Of a DNA stretch of 64,000 bases, positions 37,400 to 45,822 are shown piece by piece. The notes below the pieces were generated by a model that had not been told where the DNA came from, did no database searches, and saw nothing but the letters and a program-made list of their open reading frames with translations. Position numbers and translations under genes: made by a program. Location of the stretch: NCBI GenBank assembly GCA_963738445.1, contig CAVTWS010000023.1:62001-126000 (forward strand). The letters run 5' to 3'. Origin of the DNA: CAVTWS01 sp963738445. GTDB lineage: Bacteria > Actinomycetota > Acidimicrobiia > Acidimicrobiales > SHLQ01. Position 1 is the first letter of the stretch, and each line of letters starts with the position of its first letter.

Positions 37400-37985
37400 G
37401 GTCGACGACCCGAACCCGGCCGGGAGCGAACGAGGAGACGATGGTCGAACCAGTGGGCCGACGCGTCCTGGCACCCGCACATCGTCACCGTGTTCGACGC
37501 CGGCGACACCCCCGAGGGGTGGCCCTACCTCGTGATGGAGTACCTGCTGGCAGGATCGATCGGTGACCGACTCCTGCACGGTGGACCACTGCCGTGGACC
37601 GAGGCGGTCGATGTCGGTGCCAAGATCGCCGCGGCGCTCCAGGCCGCGCACGACGGGGCAACGTGCACCGTGACGTCAAACCCGACAACGTGCCGAGGGG
37701 GCGGCTCGGCGAACCCAAGCTCGCCGATTTCGGCATCGCCAGCCTGGCGGACGGCACCCGGTCGTGAACGGGCTCGCTGACGGCCACGTTGGCGTACGCG
37801 GCGCCCGAGATCCTGGCGGGGGAGCGGGCCACCGCGGCGACCGACGTCTACCCGCTCGCGGCCACGCTGTCGGGCCCTACGGATCGATCTACATCGCCGA
37901 CACCAACAACCACAGCATCCGTCGAGTCGGCGCGCTGGAGCAGTGGCTGGATCGGTTCCGACCGGTGCTTCGCGACCCGAGAACC
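37400..37985 (+). pseudogene. Ser/Thr protein kinase - NHL repeat fusion, dead remnant
   Basis: Kinase motifs are recognisable but broken: WHPHIVTVFDAGDTPEGW and YLVMEYLLAGSIGDRLL in one frame, then (after a shift near 37655) VHRDVKPDN with the catalytic HRD and LADFGIASLADG with DFG in another. An in-frame TGA follows at 37765-37767, after which TATLAYAAPEILAGE gives the APE motif. The N-terminal glycine loop and VAIK lysine are not found. After PLAATLSG the sequence jumps to GSIYIADTNNHSIRRV, one NHL-propeller blade, so the linker, membrane segment and most blades were deleted. It resembles a receptor kinase with an extracellular NHL sensor, inactivated by nonsense, frameshift and deletion. 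Confidence 0.65.
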
Positions 37986-38001
37986 GGGTGTGGCCTGAAG
38001 A

Positions 38002-38505
38002 TCAGGTGTTGACGCGGTGCAGCGTCAGCAGCACGATCGGGATGGGCCGCGTGGTTCGCTGCTGGTACCGGGCATACAGCGGGGCCCGTTCGACCAGCTC
38101 GGCCCACAGCTCACCACGTTCGGGCTCCGGGATGATCGTCGCGCTGGACGAGTGGCGCACGCCGCCGCGCTCCACGACGGCGCGCGGATCGGAGCGCAGG
38201 TTGATGCACCAATCCGGGTCCCGGTCGGCGCCGGCGTTGGAGGCCACCACCAGGACGCGATCGACGTCGTCGTCGGCCGGACCCCACGGCAGCACCACCC
38301 GACGGGCGAGACCCGTCCGCCGGCCGGTGGTCTCCAGCACGATCGGCGGCCGGTAGGGCTCACCGAGGAGCTTCGAAACCAGCCAGGTCGGTATCGAATG
38401 CCCCGTGCGGGCGTAGATCCATCGGTCGATCTTGGGGCCGATCGGGCTGGTGGAGCTCTTCAGGACCAGTCGCAGGGCGGCGCGGCGCAGGATGTTCACC
38501 ATCAT
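38002..38505 (-). CDS. Nitroreductase/deazaflavin (F420)-dependent oxidoreductase family protein
   Basis: A 167-residue protein of the DDN-like split-barrel family (PF04075 type): PPIVLETTGRRTGLARRVVL, VLVVASNAGADRDPDWCINL and RSDPRAVVERGG are the typical strand and cofactor-phosphate segments. The N-terminal RWIYARTGHSIPTWLVSKLL is a membrane-proximal helix seen in many members. The family reduces quinones or nitro compounds with reduced F420, which is consistent with an actinobacterial host. Convergent with the kinase remnant. Confidence 0.87.
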   Translation of the reverse strand: MMVNILRRAALRLVLKSSTSPIGPKIDRWIYARTGHSIPTWLVSKLLGEPYRPPIVLETTGRRTGLARRVVLPWGPADDDVDRVLVVASNAGADRDPDWCINLRSDPRAVVERGGVRHSSSATIIPEPERGELWAELVERAPLYARYQQRTTRPIPIVLLTLHRVNT

Positions 38506-38681
38506 GGTTCGTCGCCGACGAAACGACGGATCTCTGATCTCGGCCTCCTGGCGCGTCGTCGATGGCTCGGGACCGGCGGCTCGCCGCGTCTGAGCGGAAC
38601 CTTTGGCCTGGGTTTGGCGAGATCGGGAAGGCTGACCTTCACGGCGGCGAGCCGGCCGCCGGAGGGCAGGGGAGGCTCGTC

Positions 38682-40073
38682 ATGGCTGTGCGCACCCGTG
38701 TGGACGTGTGGTCGATCTCGGTCGGGACGCAGGCGGCGGCCCGAACTCAACCGTGGCATCCGGTGCTCGACACCTACGCCCGCGGCGTCGGGGCCATGGC
38801 CGCGCTCGATCCCCAGGTGCCGCCGGACTCGTGGCGTTACGTCGCCAACACCCACGGCATCGATGCCCAGACTCCGCCCCGGCCGGGGATCTGGCGTCAG
38901 TGCGCGCATGCTCGCCGGCTCTTCCTGCCGTGGCATCGCGCCTACCTCGCCTGGTTGGAGGAGATCATCCGACGCCTGACCGGCGACACCGGCTGGGCCA
39001 TCCCGTACTGGGACTACACCAAACCCTCCCCGGCCCGGGTTCGAGACGTCCCGCCGGAGTTCCGGGTCCCGACCCGTCGCGTCAACGGCCAGACGGTGAC
39101 GAACCCGTTGTTCGTGAATCGGGCGACGACCGTACCGGCCTTCGACGTCGAGGTCGTCCCGGCCCTGGCCCAGGCCCGGTTCGTCCGCCACAACCCCAAT
39201 GGCGGCTTCGTGCCGCCGGGCTTCGGCGGTGCCGACATCGACGGCTCGAAGGGCCTGCTCGAACAGGAGCCCCACGACCTGGTGCACGTCGACCTCGGCG
39301 CGCTCATGGGCCAGCCGTCGACGGCCGGGCGGGATCCGATCTTTTGGCTCCATCACGCCAACATCGACCGACTCTGGGAGGTCTGGCGAAACCTTCCCGG
39401 CTCCGTTCAGATCACGGCGGACCCGAACCTGCCCACCTCGATCCGATCCGAGTGGACCTCCGCGTCGTTCACCTTCGGCGAGGGCCACCGTCGTCGGCGC
39501 TACCGCATGCGAGACTGCGAGAACATCGCCACCGCTCCGATGGAGTACCGGTACGACACGCTCGCCCTGCCCCCCGTCATCGCGGCTGCGGTGGCCTCGG
39601 CCCGAGCGGCGGCTCCCGCTCCGGGAGGACCCATGGGATTCGACAGCACCGAGGACGACTTCGAACCGGTGGGTTCCACGTCGACCTTCACCGACGGCGC
39701 CACCCTCGACATCGCGTTCGACCAACCCGTCATGGGCTTCGACGCCTCGGCGCCACGCCACCTCTACCTGGAGCTCACCGGTGTCCGCTCCTCGAACCCG
39801 CACGACGTGTACGTCGTCGAGGTCGGCGCGTCGTTGGACGCCCCCCGTCATCGCGCCGGCCGTTTCGCCACCTTCGGACTCGACGAGGTCGACGACGACG
39901 ACGCTCACGCCTACGTCGTCGACGCCACCACGTTGATCCCGGCACTGGTCGAGGACGGTTGGACCGGAGGTCAGCTGTCGGTCCGGGTCATCCCGGACTC
40001 CGACCGATCGGATGCCTCCGACCCCGAGCGCGGGGTCGAGGTGGAGCAACTCACGGTCTACGTGTCCCGCTGA
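38682..40073 (+). CDS. Tyrosinase / polyphenol oxidase with C-terminal beta domain
   Basis: A 463-residue type-3 copper protein. CuA ligands: His58 (NTHGID), His76 and His85 (CAHARRLFLPWHRAYL). CuB ligands: His198 and His202 (HDLVHVDLG) and His225 (DPIFWLHHANIDRLWEVW). The start ATG 38682 follows GGGGAGG. From about residue 330, STSTFTDGATLDIAFD and HLYLELTGVRSSNPHDVYVV form a beta-rich domain like the lid domain of plant-type polyphenol oxidases. There is no signal peptide. The enzyme would oxidise mono- or diphenols to quinones. It is the first gene of a four-gene overlapping set, sharing one base with the membrane protein gene. Confidence 0.9.
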   Translation: MAVRTRVDVWSISVGTQAAARTQPWHPVLDTYARGVGAMAALDPQVPPDSWRYVANTHGIDAQTPPRPGIWRQCAHARRLFLPWHRAYLAWLEEIIRRLTGDTGWAIPYWDYTKPSPARVRDVPPEFRVPTRRVNGQTVTNPLFVNRATTVPAFDVEVVPALAQARFVRHNPNGGFVPPGFGGADIDGSKGLLEQEPHDLVHVDLGALMGQPSTAGRDPIFWLHHANIDRLWEVWRNLPGSVQITADPNLPTSIRSEWTSASFTFGEGHRRRRYRMRDCENIATAPMEYRYDTLALPPVIAAAVASARAAAPAPGGPMGFDSTEDDFEPVGSTSTFTDGATLDIAFDQPVMGFDASAPRHLYLELTGVRSSNPHDVYVVEVGASLDAPRHRAGRFATFGLDEVDDDDAHAYVVDATTLIPALVEDGWTGGQLSVRVIPDSDRSDASDPERGVEVEQLTVYVSR

Positions 40074-40873
40074 TGAGCGCGGTCGCCCTGTCCCGCTCCC
40101 GCACGGATGCGGACCGCTCGCGCCGGCCGAGATGGGATACCGCGTCGATCGGGCGGTGGACGACTGTGGCCATGGCCTCCGCGTGGGTCGGGTTGGCGGT
40201 CATGTCGTTGACGGGTTGGCCCCACGACCATGCTGCCGCGGGCGCCGCCGGCGGGGAGCACCACCACCATGGTCCCGACGCCGCGGTCGCCACGCCGTCG
40301 ACCCCGCTGGTGACGGCCGGGTGGGTCGCCATGTGGCTCACCATGGTCGTGGCCATGATGTGGCCGTTCATGGCTCGCGGGTTGGAGGTCGCCCTACGCG
40401 GCACCTACCGACGCTGGCGCCCGGGGGTCGCCGCGGTCTACCTGGGCACGTCGACAACGTTGTGGTTGGCCGCCGGGGTGGCCGCGTTACCGATCGCCCG
40501 GGCCGTCACGCTCCGTACTCCCGATCGGGTCTGGCCGACGGTCTGGCTGCTCGTCGCGCTGACGAGCGCGTGGAGCACCCGGCGTGCGGCCCGATTGTGG
40601 AAGTGCGCGTCGCGACGGGTCCAGGCCACCGACGGATGGCCGGCGCTCCGGAGCGCCTCCGTCGCCAGCGCCCGGCAGTGGCGTCGGTGCGCGTTCCTGT
40701 GCGGGCCGGTGATGGCGGCCATGGTGCCGATGTCGCGCGGCACCTGGGCCGTGATGGGCCTGGGCGCCGGCGCCATGTGGTGGGAGCAACGCCGCCCGCG
40801 TGCTTGGCGCGATCCCGTGCCGGTCGCCCTCATCGGCGGTGCCGTCGCCGCCATGACGATCGGAGTCGGATGA
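40073..40873 (+). CDS. DUF2182-like integral membrane protein
   Basis: A 266-residue membrane protein. A first helix (TTVAMASAWVGLAVMSL) precedes a His-rich loop (HDHAAAG, GEHHHHG) that could bind metal. The next helix contains GWVAMWLTMVVAMMWPFMAR, the M-x-A-M-M-x-P hallmark of the DUF2182 'predicted metal-binding' family. Later, ARQWRRCAFLCGPVMAAMVP is a conserved Cys segment, followed by two more helices. About six helices in total. Its ATG overlaps the tyrosinase TGA and its own TGA overlaps the peptidase ATG, so co-translation with the copper enzyme is likely. Copper delivery or handling for the tyrosinase is a reasonable inference, not shown. Confidence 0.72.
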   Translation: MSAVALSRSRTDADRSRRPRWDTASIGRWTTVAMASAWVGLAVMSLTGWPHDHAAAGAAGGEHHHHGPDAAVATPSTPLVTAGWVAMWLTMVVAMMWPFMARGLEVALRGTYRRWRPGVAAVYLGTSTTLWLAAGVAALPIARAVTLRTPDRVWPTVWLLVALTSAWSTRRAARLWKCASRRVQATDGWPALRSASVASARQWRRCAFLCGPVMAAMVPMSRGTWAVMGLGAGAMWWEQRRPRAWRDPVPVALIGGAVAAMTIGVG

Positions 40874-42594
40874 TGGTTCCCGACGAAGCGCTCGCCGAGG
40901 TGAGCCTGCTCATCCAGGACCGGAGCGTCGTGATCCCGGGCAAGGGCACCACCGAGATCAAACATCTGAAGCTCCCGGACGCCCGGACCGACCGCTTCAT
41001 GGATGGTCCGGCGACCCGCCGCATCGCCGTGGTGGATTTCGACCCGGCGACCGGATCGCCACTCGGCTCACTGGTGCCCTTCCAACCCTACAAACCGGCG
41101 ACACCCACCCGGGGCCGGTACCGGTCACCGGGGACCGGTGGGGTGGTCGGACCGGACGGGGTCGACGACTCGCCGTCGACCCTGGCCATCAACGCGTTCG
41201 GCACCGTCTTCCAGACCATCCGGATGTTCGAGGCACCGGGCGCGCTCGGGCGCCAGGTGCAGTGGGCGTTCGGGAGCGACCAGTTGCTGATCGTCCCCCG
41301 GGCCGGGCAGTGGGCCAACGCGTTCTACGACCGGCGAACCCGCAGTCTCCAGTTCTTCTGGTTCGATTCGGACCAGGGTCGCATCCACACCGCGTTGAGC
41401 CGGGACATCGTGGCGCACGAATGCGGCCACGCCCTGCTCGATGCCGTCGTCCCGTCGCTCTTCGACAGCCTCACCCCCCAGTCGCTGGCCATCCACGAAT
41501 CGGTCGCCGACCTCATCGCCGTGCTGATGGCCCTCCAGAGCGACGCCCTCCGCCGGCAGGTCCTGATCGCCGGCGGTTTCTCGATCGAGGGAACCAACCC
41601 GTTCAGCATGATCGCCGAGCAGTTCGGTCTGGCGCGCCCGGCGGCCGAGGCCGGTCGAGGCCACGCCCTCCGTGAGCTGAACAACACCGACACGTTGCAG
41701 ACCATCTCGAACCACGAGCCGCATCGCTTGAGCACGGTGCTGTCGGCGGTCTTCTACGACACGCTGGCGTCGATCTTCGAGGCCCAGCGGGCCCGGATCG
41801 TGTCGGCGGCCGAGTTGGCCCACCTCAGCGAGGAGGCCGTGGCCAACCGGGCCCTCGGTGGCGCCCAGCAGATCTTTGCCCGGCTGCTGCTCCGCGCCAT
41901 CGACTACCTGCCGCCCGGTGAGCTGTCGTTCGCCGACGTGGGACGGGCCGCGCTGGCCGCGGACCTCGCGACGGACGTCGAGCCGCCCGATGCCGACCTC
42001 CGCTCGGCTCGGCGGGCGCTGGTGCGCCGGTTCCGCGACCGCCGGATCATCAGCCGGTTCGCCGAGCTGGCCAGCCCCGACCCGGGGCCGCTCGACGTGC
42101 CGGTCGCCGAGGTGCCCGAACTTCACGAGAGCGACTGGGCGGCCTACCGATTCGTGGAGCAGCACCGCGACACGCTCGGCATTCCCGCCGGGGTGCCGTT
42201 CACCGTGTTGCCCCGCGTCGACGCCACGAAGCGGGTTCCGCGGAGGGGCGCCGAACCGGTCCTTCAGCGGGAGTTGCTGCTCAAGGTGGCATGGAGCGTC
42301 GTCGAGCCGAACTCCATCACGTCGCTCGGAGCGCGGCACCGCCGGGTTCCGACCGGCGCCACGGTGGCCCTCCGCTGGGACGACGGCGTCGCCCTCGCCC
42401 TCGTTCGAAGTGATGCCACCAGCGACGGGCACCGCCGGGCCCGGGACGCGATGGTGCGTTCCCTCCTGGCGCGCCGCCTCCTCGTTCCTGAGGGTTCGCA
42501 GTTCGACGGGGGCGCGTCCTGGCGGGTCAGCGATGGTGTGGCGGAGTTCGTCAACACCCAGACCCTCCTGCACATGGCGGGAGACGTGGTGTGA
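40870..42594 (+). CDS. HExxH zinc metallopeptidase-like protein (gluzincin type)
   Basis: 574 residues, start ATGATG at 40870 overlapping the preceding TGA. The zinc motif is DIVAHECGHALLDAV (HECGH = HExxH), followed about 30 residues later by AIHESVADLIAVL, whose ESxxD matches the third zinc ligand (Glu) of thermolysin-like gluzincins. No signal peptide or propeptide is visible, unusual for secreted M4/M36 enzymes, so it may act inside the cell. The C-terminal half (after about residue 330) is not recognised. It is coupled on both sides to the DUF2182 and MBL-fold genes. Confidence 0.72.
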   Translation: MMVPDEALAEVSLLIQDRSVVIPGKGTTEIKHLKLPDARTDRFMDGPATRRIAVVDFDPATGSPLGSLVPFQPYKPATPTRGRYRSPGTGGVVGPDGVDDSPSTLAINAFGTVFQTIRMFEAPGALGRQVQWAFGSDQLLIVPRAGQWANAFYDRRTRSLQFFWFDSDQGRIHTALSRDIVAHECGHALLDAVVPSLFDSLTPQSLAIHESVADLIAVLMALQSDALRRQVLIAGGFSIEGTNPFSMIAEQFGLARPAAEAGRGHALRELNNTDTLQTISNHEPHRLSTVLSAVFYDTLASIFEAQRARIVSAAELAHLSEEAVANRALGGAQQIFARLLLRAIDYLPPGELSFADVGRAALAADLATDVEPPDADLRSARRALVRRFRDRRIISRFAELASPDPGPLDVPVAEVPELHESDWAAYRFVEQHRDTLGIPAGVPFTVLPRVDATKRVPRRGAEPVLQRELLLKVAWSVVEPNSITSLGARHRRVPTGATVALRWDDGVALALVRSDATSDGHRRARDAMVRSLLARRLLVPEGSQFDGGASWRVSDGVAEFVNTQTLLHMAGDVV

Positions 42595-43790
42595 GCGAGC
42601 TCGTCGTGCGCAGCTACAACGTCGGCTTCGGCGACGCCGTGCTCGTGTCGATCCCGGACCGCTCCGCGTCGGGTCGCGAAACCCTCCGTCACGTCGTGAT
42701 CGACGTCGGCAACCTCCTGGCCGGGGACGGCAACCAGGACGACGTGTTCGTCCCCGTGGTCGCCGATCTGGCCCAGCGCACGGGCGGAACGGTCGACCTG
42801 TACGTGATGACCCACGAACATCTGGACCACGTCCAAGGCTTGAAGGCGGCCCAGGCCCGCAACGTCGATCTGAAGGCGCGGTATGCCTGGCTCACCGGAT
42901 CGGCCCACCCCGACTACTACACGACCCACCCGAACGCCCGTAAGAAGCGGCTCGAGTTCGCCATGACCCTGGCCGATGTCGAGCGCCAACTCGCCTTCTT
43001 CGACGACCCCTGGCTGGAGTTCACCGTCCGGAACAACTCGGCCCTGCTCCCGCCGGGAACCCTCGGCCTGGCCACCGCCGACTACGTCGATCACCTGCGC
43101 AACGTGGCGCCCAGGGCCCGCACCACCTACGTCGATCGCACGACCGATGTCTCGCGCCGTCACCCGTTCAAGGAGGCTCGGCTGCGGATACTGGCGCCCG
43201 AGGAGGACACCTTCGGCTACTACGACGGCAGACCGCTGAACCGGCTCGTGCTCGACGGAGCGGCCGCCGACGCCCGGCCCGCACCGTCCGGTCGGCGCAA
43301 CCCTCGGCCCGAACGACCACCGTCCTACGCATCACCGCCCGCCGGGGTCGAACCGGGGGCCTTCTTCGATCTGCTCGCGTCGCGCAACCGGAACCGCCGC
43401 GATTCCGTGCTCCAGATCGACCGGGCGGCGAACAACACGTCGGTCGTGCTCGAGATCGAATGGCGTGGGTGGCGACTCCTGTTCGGTGGCGACGCCGAGG
43501 AGCTGAGCTGGGAGACGATGCACCACCACGGGATGCTGCGTCCGTGCCATCTGGTCAAGATCGCCCATCATGGGAGTGTGAACGGCACCGTGGCCGCGAT
43601 GCTCGACGAGGTGCTGCCGGCCGCGCCACCTGACCCGCGGCCTCGCCACGCCATCGTCTCCACCCACGACGAAGATTGGGACAGCGTGCCGGACCCCGAC
43701 ACGCTCGACCTGTACCGGGCACGGGCGACGTTGCACGACACCCGGTCGGTCGCCCGGGGCACCGCAGTCGAGGTGCGATTGCCGGGGTGA
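42591..43790 (+). CDS. Metallo-beta-lactamase-fold hydrolase (ComEC-like)
   Basis: 399 residues, GTG 42591 overlapping the peptidase stop. The MBL motif MTHEHLDHVQGL gives HxHxDH; later metal/active-site segments are RLLFGGDAEELSWE and KIAHHGSVNGT, as in ComEC/Rec2-type MBL proteins. Between them lies a long insert (RKKRLEFAMTLADVERQLAF and an Arg/Pro-rich stretch). No membrane segments, so it is a stand-alone soluble form. Stand-alone ComEC-like MBL proteins occur in several conflict or signalling loci, and here it is fixed in an overlapping four-gene set; what it cleaves is unknown. Confidence 0.8.
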   Translation: MSELVVRSYNVGFGDAVLVSIPDRSASGRETLRHVVIDVGNLLAGDGNQDDVFVPVVADLAQRTGGTVDLYVMTHEHLDHVQGLKAAQARNVDLKARYAWLTGSAHPDYYTTHPNARKKRLEFAMTLADVERQLAFFDDPWLEFTVRNNSALLPPGTLGLATADYVDHLRNVAPRARTTYVDRTTDVSRRHPFKEARLRILAPEEDTFGYYDGRPLNRLVLDGAAADARPAPSGRRNPRPERPPSYASPPAGVEPGAFFDLLASRNRNRRDSVLQIDRAANNTSVVLEIEWRGWRLLFGGDAEELSWETMHHHGMLRPCHLVKIAHHGSVNGTVAAMLDEVLPAAPPDPRPRHAIVSTHDEDWDSVPDPDTLDLYRARATLHDTRSVARGTAVEVRLPG

Positions 43791-43872
43791 CCCGTCGCGG
43801 CCCGGTGAGGCGGATCGTGGTGGACGAGGCACCGCTTCGTAGCATGGCCGTCGACATGAGTGACCCAGCGAC

Positions 43873-45813
43873 ATGAGTGACGAGAGCGAACTGCGGTTGG
43901 TGGCGGCGGTGGCCTCCGTGGTGCGGGAACACGGAGTCGCCGTGCTCTCGGACCCAGCCCGCTTCGCCGATCTTCTCGGCCGGTCACCCGGCGTGACCCC
44001 CACCGACCTGGCCACCACCGGGCACCTCGTGCAGGCGGTACGGTCCGGTGCCGCCGGTCGTCTGGCCGACCTCGTCCCGCTGTCAGCGTACGACTACCGC
44101 CAGTTGGAGGCGTGGCTGGTCGCATCGGCCGTCGACCCCGGGGCCGCCACCGTGCTCCTCCAGGCCCTGTGGCCCATCGGGTCGCCCCCACCGCCGCCCG
44201 CCACGGTCTCCACCGCCCCCGTGTCGGTTGCCGACGACACGCTCATGTGGGACTTCGCGCCGACCGGCGAGTTCCACGAAGCTCCCGAGAAGCGCCCCCG
44301 GCCGCTGGTCCCGTTGGCGATCGGCGTTGCGGTGGCGGCCCTGCTCGGAGTCGGCGCGTGGCTCGTCCTGTCCGGCGACGACGACGGCGGCACCACGACG
44401 ACAGCCGAGGGCGACGAACCCGAGGACGAGGGCGACGAGGACCCGGCGAGCGACGACCCCGGCGATGGTGACGATTCGAGCGGCGGCGCCAGCGACGAGG
44501 GGAGCGATGACGACGTGACCGTCGACGACCTCGACGCCGGAACGACGACCGCCGCCCCGACGACCGACGCTCCGACGACGGCCCCGCCGACGACCGGTCC
44601 CGACGACCCGACCACCGCCGTTCCGGCCCTCGGCCCGGCCCGGCCCGAGGTGTTCGGAGGCGACGGCATCCTGCGGCTCGGCACGCTGCTGCCCCAGACG
44701 GGTGACCTGGCGTTCCTGGGTCCGGCCATGATCGACAGCGTGCGGATCGCGGCCGCCGACATCAACGCCGCCGGCGGCGTGTTCGGCACGCCGGTCGAGC
44801 TCATCGAAACCGATTCCGGTGACGCCAGCACCACCTTCGCCGTCTCGAACGCCGACTGGCTGGCCACCCAGGACGTCGATGCCATCGTCGGCCCGCCGAA
44901 CTCGTCGCTGGCCCGGCAGGTGTTCGACCGTGTCGTCGGCCAGGGCACCATCTTGTTCTCGCCCTCGGCGTCGGCTCCCGACCTCGCCCCGCTCGACCCC
45001 GCCGGGTTGTTCTTCCGGACCGCGGCGGCCGATCCGATCCAGGGCCACCTCGTCGCCGAGCGCATGGTCGCCGAAGGGCGGGTCAACGCGGCGGCGGTGT
45101 TCCGTGACGACGCGTACGGCCGACCCATCGCCGAGGCATTCCTCGCCCGGTTCGCTCAACTCACGGGAGTGGCGACGCCTCCGGCCAATGCCATCGCCTA
45201 TATCGCCGATGGCGATGTCAATTCTGAGACCATGGCGGACCTGATCGTCGCCTCGGGCGCCGACTCCGTCTTCCTCGCCGGGTTCGAGGAGACCGCTGGC
45301 ATCGCCGCGTCGATGGTGGCCCGGGCGCTGGGACCCGGGGTCATCGACTACTGGGCGTCCGATGGCGGGTTCAGCGCCGGCCTTCCGAACGGCACGCGAG
45401 TGGTGGCGCCCGCAGTCGACCCGGCCTCGATCGCGGTCCTTACGGCCCGGCTCGACACCGAGGGGGGCGTCCCGACGGAAGGGCAGACGGCGTACGCCGC
45501 CGAGTCCTACGACTCGGTCGTGATCCTGGCCCTGGCCGCCGAGTTGGCCGGCGCCGACGACCCGGTGGCCGTCGCCGCCCAGATCAGCGGCGTCACGACG
45601 GGAGGCACGCCCTGCACCTCCTTCGCTGCGTGCGCCCGCCTCGCCCGCGCCGGGCGCGACATCGACTACGCGGGATTCGGCGGGCCGTACGAATTCGTCG
45701 ATGCCGGCGAGCCCGGCGTGGCGAGCTTCCGCATCGGGACCTTCGAGGGCGCGCCCGAGCCCAACCCGGCCTACGACGTGTACTTCTTCAACCAACCCAT
45801 GCCGCAGGGATAG
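43873..45813 (+). CDS. Membrane-anchored receptor-ligand-binding (substrate-binding) protein with N-terminal helical domain
   Basis: A 646-residue three-part protein. Residues 1-105 are a helical cytoplasmic domain (VAAVASVVREHGVAVLSDPA ... DYRQLEAWLVASAVDPGAAT) like those placed before effector or sensor domains in actinobacteria. A single membrane helix at about 147-167 (PLVPLAIGVAVAALLGVGAW) follows. Then come a very acidic stretch (GDEPEDEGDEDPASDDPGDG) and a Thr/Pro linker, and from about residue 258 a Peripla_BP_6 domain: LRLGTLLPQTGDLAFLGPAM, AAADINAAGGVFGTPVELIE, IVGPPNSSLARQVF. It would bind a small ligand outside and be anchored rather than lipidated. No transporter genes are nearby, so sensing is as likely as uptake. 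Confidence 0.82.
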   Translation: MSDESELRLVAAVASVVREHGVAVLSDPARFADLLGRSPGVTPTDLATTGHLVQAVRSGAAGRLADLVPLSAYDYRQLEAWLVASAVDPGAATVLLQALWPIGSPPPPPATVSTAPVSVADDTLMWDFAPTGEFHEAPEKRPRPLVPLAIGVAVAALLGVGAWLVLSGDDDGGTTTTAEGDEPEDEGDEDPASDDPGDGDDSSGGASDEGSDDDVTVDDLDAGTTTAAPTTDAPTTAPPTTGPDDPTTAVPALGPARPEVFGGDGILRLGTLLPQTGDLAFLGPAMIDSVRIAAADINAAGGVFGTPVELIETDSGDASTTFAVSNADWLATQDVDAIVGPPNSSLARQVFDRVVGQGTILFSPSASAPDLAPLDPAGLFFRTAAADPIQGHLVAERMVAEGRVNAAAVFRDDAYGRPIAEAFLARFAQLTGVATPPANAIAYIADGDVNSETMADLIVASGADSVFLAGFEETAGIAASMVARALGPGVIDYWASDGGFSAGLPNGTRVVAPAVDPASIAVLTARLDTEGGVPTEGQTAYAAESYDSVVILALAAELAGADDPVAVAAQISGVTTGGTPCTSFAACARLARAGRDIDYAGFGGPYEFVDAGEPGVASFRIGTFEGAPEPNPAYDVYFFNQPMPQG

Positions 45814-45822
45814 TGTCGGCTC

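Noticed and set aside
44083..45795. Open frame opposite the ligand-binding protein gene
   Set aside because: No recognisable motif; the plus-strand protein has clear membrane and binding domains.
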